64,000 bases of DNA from Hordeum vulgare subsp. vulgare. Lineage: Eukaryota > Streptophyta > Magnoliopsida > Poales > Poaceae. The notes beneath the pieces are model-generated. The model was not told the DNA's origin. It worked only from the letters and a program-made list of their open reading frames with translations, and ran no database searches. Positions 58,887 through 64,000 of this stretch are shown here, piece by piece. Location of the stretch: assembly GCF_904849725.1 (NCBI RefSeq), contig NC_058522.1, forward strand, positions 199,065,986 through 199,129,985, read 5' to 3'. A program made the translations under genes and the position numbers. Position 1 is the stretch's first letter; each line of letters opens with the position of its first letter.

Positions 58887-60947
58887 TCTAGCGCGGGGTT
58901 GGTATTCTCGTGTGTGCTTGTTTGCTTTATTTCCAAGTAGATTTTATTTTCTATTTTAAGCTGTTGTATATCGTTAGTTATGGATATGGAACACGAAATT
59001 GTTGGAAATATGTTCCCCAGCAGAAACACCAAAAAATAGCTGTGCTTGCTACTCATGGAGATGGGGAACCTCCTAAAACCCTCGATGCTGGTTATGTGGG
59101 AAACTTTAAATATTACTTTGATAATCCCGATAAATCACCATTAAACTTGATAATGGGAGATACATTGGTTCATTGAGAATACTTTAGGAACTATCACTTG
59201 ACTCGACAAGGGAAACACTTACAGGATCAAATTAAAATGTTGCGTTGGTATGCTTGGAATTTATGCTTAATATGTGATTATACTTTTTGCTCTAAGATGA
59301 AGGTTCCGCAACCTCCCTTTCAATGTGAAATGAATGATAACAAAGCCTTGGATTCTTATGCTAATGTTGTATATGATTACTATGATGTCAAACAAACGTA
59401 CAATTGTTTTTGCTTTTAAGGGTGCTTATGAAATTGAATCTTTGTTTGAAAAGTGTGAAGATTGTTATGATGCTCTTCACACATCTGAAAATTGTACTAT
59501 ACTTAAATATTGCTATGAGAATTATGAATACAATGCCTATATTGTTAAAGTTATTGAGAAAGTCTCCGCTTCCCAAGAAGAGACTAAAATTTTGCAGGAT
59601 CTGTGGAAGAAGAAATTGCTGAAAGTGTGAGCTCATTAGATGGAAAAGATGAGGAGGAGAGTGATGAATAAAAGGAGGAAGATCGGATTGATCATCTGTG
59701 CCTACCTTCTAGTGAGAATAACTCTTTAACTCATACATTGTTTAATCTCCCTTCGTGCTTACGTGTGGATGAATGATATGACAATTGCTATGATCCCTTG
59801 GATTCATTTGAAATATCCATTTTTGATGAACTTGATGCTTTCTATGCTTGTGGCCATGATGCCAATATGAATGATGCTTATGGATATGAAATTTCTATAG
59901 TTCCTTTTGTTGAGAATGAAATTGTTGGTATTGCACCCACACACTATAATCCTATTCTTTTTCTGAATTCTCCCAACTACACTATATTGGACAAGTTTGC
60001 ACTTATTAAGGATTATATTAATGGGTTGCATCTTACCATTACACATATGGTTTTGATGAATATAATATGCATGTGCTTGCTGCTCCTAATTGCAATCATT
60101 ATGAGAGAGTAACTACATCTCCACCTTGCTATGTTTTTAATACGATGAAATTGCAAGAAACAACTAATGCTATGTATTGGCCTTTACTTTGTGTAACTAA
60201 ATTATTGTTTTATGACATGCCAATGCACAGGAAGAGAGTTAGACTTTGTTCATGTATGATATATATTACTTTGTGCTCACTACTTAATTACAAATCATTG
60301 TTAATTAAAATTGGGGTTGATATACCTTGGGACCCAGATGGATCAATTACTTGAGCACTATATGCCTAGCTTAATGGTTTTAAAGAAAGCGCTACCAGGG
60401 AGAACCCACCAAGGGTTTTAGAGAGTCATTTATTTCTGTTGAGTGATTTTAAAAAAGGTTTAAATATATAGAGGGGAACCTATAACTTTCTCAAAAAGAT
60501 AAGCATATGTAAAGTTTTGAATTGGAGAAGTGAAGATCGACCTTGAACACTTGTGTTCATGCTCATGGAAACAACGTAGAACTCTTCATGGAAGTCTCTA
60601 AAAAAACTTGTAAAAATCCATTATATTACAAAAATAATGTGCCAAGATTTACCTTTAGGATATTTAAATTGCTTGTTTGATATGTAATGTGCAAAACCCA
60701 GAAACTTTGGATGTAGTGTTTGTTTTTTCATATTTTACTGGAACATCAAAAGTTTATGAATTTTTTACAAAGTACTATTATGCAAATTGTTTATTACTTC
60801 CTAACGTTTCAAGATTTTTTGAGTGACAGAAGTATATTTTTCATTTGCATCTTCACATACTCTCCTCTTTTTCATAGATTGATGTTATAGTTTCTTTATC
60901 GGCTTATGTTTGAAATGTTGTTGCGCCTCATTGATTTGGGAGCCATA
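58887..60947 (+). pseudogene. Decayed interior of the plus-strand Athila-type element
   Basis: Frames broken by stops carry features seen in Sabrina-like interiors: 'NFKYYFDNPDKSPLNLIMGD', an acidic region near 59800-60000 (DELDAFYACGHDANMNDAYGYEISIVPFVENEIVGIAP) and the phrase 'aagcgctaccagggagaaccc' near 60388. No RT, integrase or 3' LTR is present; the sequence ends at the next LTR at 60948. It is AT-rich and non-functional. Confidence 0.65.
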
Positions 60948-63900
60948 TGTAACACCCAAGATGCGATCCTATCCTTATTTTGGCGCGAGGGCCTCAACAG
61001 GGATAGAAGTGCATGTCGTTGTTTCGCAAGAATGCATATAGTTCCAACTACATGTATAGAAGAGATGAGTATATGGAATTGGCTTACACTCTCCACAAGC
61101 TACATCAAGATCACATCAACACAATAACACATTCAATCAGCATGTAGAAGAGCAGGGTCTGACTACGGACGAAAACAAATGATAAAAGAACGAGGTGTGT
61201 CCTTGCTATCCCAGGATGCCGACCTGGAACCCATCCTAGATCGATGATGATGATGAAGAAGAAACTCCAAATAGCACAATCATCGCGCTCACGTCAAAGT
61301 ATCACTTTACATGTACCTTCAACTGTTGTTGTAGTAATCTATGAGCCACAGGGGCTCAACAATCTCATCTACAAAGGTATCAAGACTAGCAAAGCTTAAT
61401 GGGTGAAGTATGGTTAAGTGGTGAGGCTGCAGCAAGCGAGTAAGCATTTGTTTGAGGTGGCTAACTTACGAGTACAAGAATAAAAGGGGACTGATCTGCG
61501 CATAACAGACGTGACTAATGATGATCAAATAAATGATGCTCAACACCTAGTTACGTCAGACATAACCCCATCGTGTCCTCTTCCGGATACGGAACTCACA
61601 AGAAGAGACAGTCACGTTTAAGCAAACAGTTGGCATATTTTAATTAAGTTAATTCAAGTTATCTAGAACTGGATGTTAAACAAAGTTTCCAAGTTTGCCA
61701 CATAACCGCGGGCACGTCTTTCCGACAGATTTAACCCTGGAGGGGTGCTCCAACTAGTCCATCACAAACTACCATGTGTTGCGCCGGAATGACTTCAAGC
61801 ACGGAAAACACGTGATCTCCCCGGGCTCCTATTGGAAAACCTCAACCTCGAGATAGCCCAAAGTATCCTCAGAATCCATCACACAAGACGCTCGAGGAAG
61901 GTAAAACAAGTACAGCAAGGCCGCCCGACATGTCGACGATCCCGATAGGAGCCGTGTATCTCGTTCTCACGACACGACGGATAAGCGAAGCGTACGGTGG
62001 CCTGATAGACATCTTCCGATTTTCCCCGGGTTGGCCCCTCACGGTGCTCTGTTTAGGACCAGCACCATAAGCACTGGCCCTCCCTGTATTATGTTGAATT
62101 ACTCTTCGGGCAGCGGTAACTCCCTATGTGTCAATTTTATCAGTATTATTATGTTGGGAAAATATAGTACCAATGTTGGGCCTTGCCAGGCGAGTTTTAT
62201 TGCAAAACAAAAATCTAGGGGGTCCCCATAACAACCCCAAGCTTGTTAGGAGCGCTCATTTATGGAACATAACACGGGTAGCCGAAACTAAGGCGACAAA
62301 GATGGAACAAAACACCAGGGTAGAGGGCCAGGCCTTCCACCTTTTACCAAGTACATAGGTGCATTAAATTAATTAGCAATGATATGGTGATATAAGAAGG
62401 AACCCTTGTTTACACATGGAAGCAACTACACCTACAACTACAATGCTATAAGAAGGCCGAGCAAGCGGTAACATAGCCAAATAATTGTTTGCTGGGTTGT
62501 GGAAAGGTTAGACGTTTATCATGTCATTGTCGGGAGGCTGACATTTAAGTGGTAGGCAACGAGACATAGAGAAAGAAACGAGATAACTAGCATGGCAATG
62601 ATAGTAATGGTATCTAGGGAAATGGCCATCTTGCATGTGATCCCTCTTGGAAGAAGAACAAATCCATGAAGCAGACGAACCAATGTAGTCGAACGGATCC
62701 TTACACCCCGAAGTGGTTCGGAACTCTATCTAGAAGAAAGAATCCGGGAAAACAATCAACACACGATAAACACCACACATATTCATGTCAATATGCACAA
62801 TAAAATATGATGCATGTCCATTTAATTATGCATGACACGACAAAGCACAACAATTTATTACTACACATTAAATGAAGCTCAATATGCAACAAGTTGCATA
62901 TTGATGAAACTCCATATTTTATTACTTAGTTCACCCCCGTTTAGGTACACAACAATGTTAAATGTTGTTAAACATGTCAAGAGGTGAAGCATAAATAAAC
63001 TACACCACCTAGGCATATTAAATGAGGTCGGAAATAACATATAATTTTTTTGAAATGACCCCATGTGTTAATTTCGAATCTGTCCAAATCTGTCCTAAAC
63101 ACATTTTATCTTTGTTAAACAACAAAATAAAGTGGAGCATGTGATTCTACACGTTAGTTGATTTACATATATAGATCATTTAAAACGAAACTGTGGATTA
63201 AAAGATATGAGGAACGCAAGATTACATGCCATGAATGCAAATGCATGCAAATGACAACCACAACATGTTAAACAAGGATGCAACAAGATGTTATGAGGCT
63301 ACATGATATTCTATACAAGTTTAAGTGAGGTCAGAACAACGAATTCCAGTAAGTCTCCATATGTAATTTTAAATTTGCTACATATCTGCCTAGAACAGAA
63401 TTTTAGAGCCGTTAAACAGGAAAATAAATGTCATCATGTTATTCTACACTTTTTTCTAGCGAGTTATATATGTGAAGCATTTTAATTGGAGGTACAGTTA
63501 AATAGTTATGGAATAAATCATTTTAACATGGCAACTATGCAAATTTAATTAAATATCAAGTTAAACATTTTTAACCGTGCATGAAAGTTGGAAATTATTA
63601 ATCTACATGAAATTCTGGACATTTCACATGTTGAAAATATTTTCATCCGACACATGGTTAAATATTTATTAGCAGTTTAAAATATGCATATTTTCTGTAA
63701 TATGAAAAAACAAAGGATAATGCAGAAATTTGCATGACAAGAAAAAAAATACTAGACTGAATATCACTAGAATAGTGCGACCCAAAATGGGATAGTGCCC
63801 TAGATGAGCTATTCTATCAAACACTCGTCATAAGAGATCGAAACAACAAAAAATAAAAGGAGCTCGCACGGATTCGATCCTTGGTCGCCTCGGTAGGAGC

Positions 63901-64000
63901 TAGTGGGGCTAACCAGCTGAGCTAGCTAAGAATTCTAAAACAAGGCGCGTTGGAGTCTAGGTAAACATCACCCAAAGCTCGAGCTTGTCCATTGTATCAC
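60948..64000 (-). repeat. Long Gypsy LTR running off the window
   Basis: The plus-strand left end TGTAACACCC is the inverted terminus typical of the group. It is clearly related to 20108-25014: aligned blocks include 'gccacataaccgcgggcacg', 'aggggtgctccaactagtcc', 'aacaacccc' and 'taccaagtacataggtgcat'. The flanking plus-strand left sequence does not contain a recognisable PBS, so it could be a solo LTR or the other LTR of a partial element. The other end is not in the window. Confidence 0.75.
63868..63928 (-). other. tRNA-like A-box/B-box module in the LTR
   Basis: On the minus strand, TAGCTCAGCTGG (A box, 63924-63913) precedes GGATCGAATCC (B box, 63880-63870) by about 33 bases, as in a tRNA. 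The T arm pairs at four of five positions. The acceptor stem does not pair. It is the counterpart of the module at 23836-23895. Confidence 0.65.

Noticed and set aside
60920..60947. Primer binding site next to the LTR at 60948
   Set aside because: The minus strand reads TATGGCTCCCAAATC, which does not match the tRNA-Met or Athila-type sites, so an adjacent internal region is not supported.

Overview
The window looks like intergenic DNA from a large grass genome, most likely a Triticeae (wheat, barley or Aegilops relative). Three things point there: BARE-1/WIS/Angela-type Copia LTRs, several Sabrina/WHAM-like Athila elements with TGATACGT... termini, and Stowaway MITEs nested in a gene intron. 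I recognise one cellular gene. It is the 5' part (five exons, minus strand, 11717-15252) of a chloroplast-targeted SET-domain, Rubisco-methyltransferase-like protein of the Arabidopsis At5g14260 type. Its 3' exons are not found anywhere downstream in this window.

Layout. 1-2371: decayed DNA with a B3-like coding relic, a mini-CACTA and LTR-like sequence. 2372-7840: a nearly intact young Copia element (LTRs 289 and 276 bp, perfect 5-bp target duplication) with a frameshift in integrase and two altered catalytic motifs. 7846-9421: the rest of the LTR-like host sequence, a minus-strand Copia RT relic and another LTR-like block. 9422-11602: a probable Helitron next to the broken end of the SET gene. 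11717-15252: SET-gene fragment; its second intron carries a 905-bp Mutator-like element with a perfect 9-bp TSD and a Stowaway inside a Stowaway. 15727-17135: a 5'-truncated LINE with a perfect 15-bp TSD. 17755-25014: a minus-strand Ty3/Gypsy fragment (gag-protease, PBS and a putative 4.9-kb LTR). 25100-34052: the 3' part of a Tat-lineage Gypsy element, with a plus-strand pol relic, a multi-exon antisense gene (28903-32479) and the 3' LTR.

From 34053 to about 60947 the sequence is a nest of elements. A Sabrina-type LTR (34053-51176) was split by an Athila-like element (34429-41616) and by a BARE-type element (41691-50406). Next to it, a second Athila-type LTR (51338-58855) was split by a solo LTR (52134-58151), which was itself split by a third Athila-like element (52445-57627). 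The window ends inside another long Gypsy LTR (60948-64000+), related to the one at 20108-25014.

The most interesting signals are four. The first is the spliced antisense gene inside the Tat element, whose intron holds a 76-bp tandem array with a hairpin in every unit. The second is the tRNA-like A-box/B-box modules, with matching spacing, inside two related Gypsy LTRs. The third is the truncated SET gene, whose remaining splice sites and reading frame are intact. The fourth is the insertion chronology that can be read from target duplications. All family names rest on recognised motifs and remembered consensus sequences, not on a database search.
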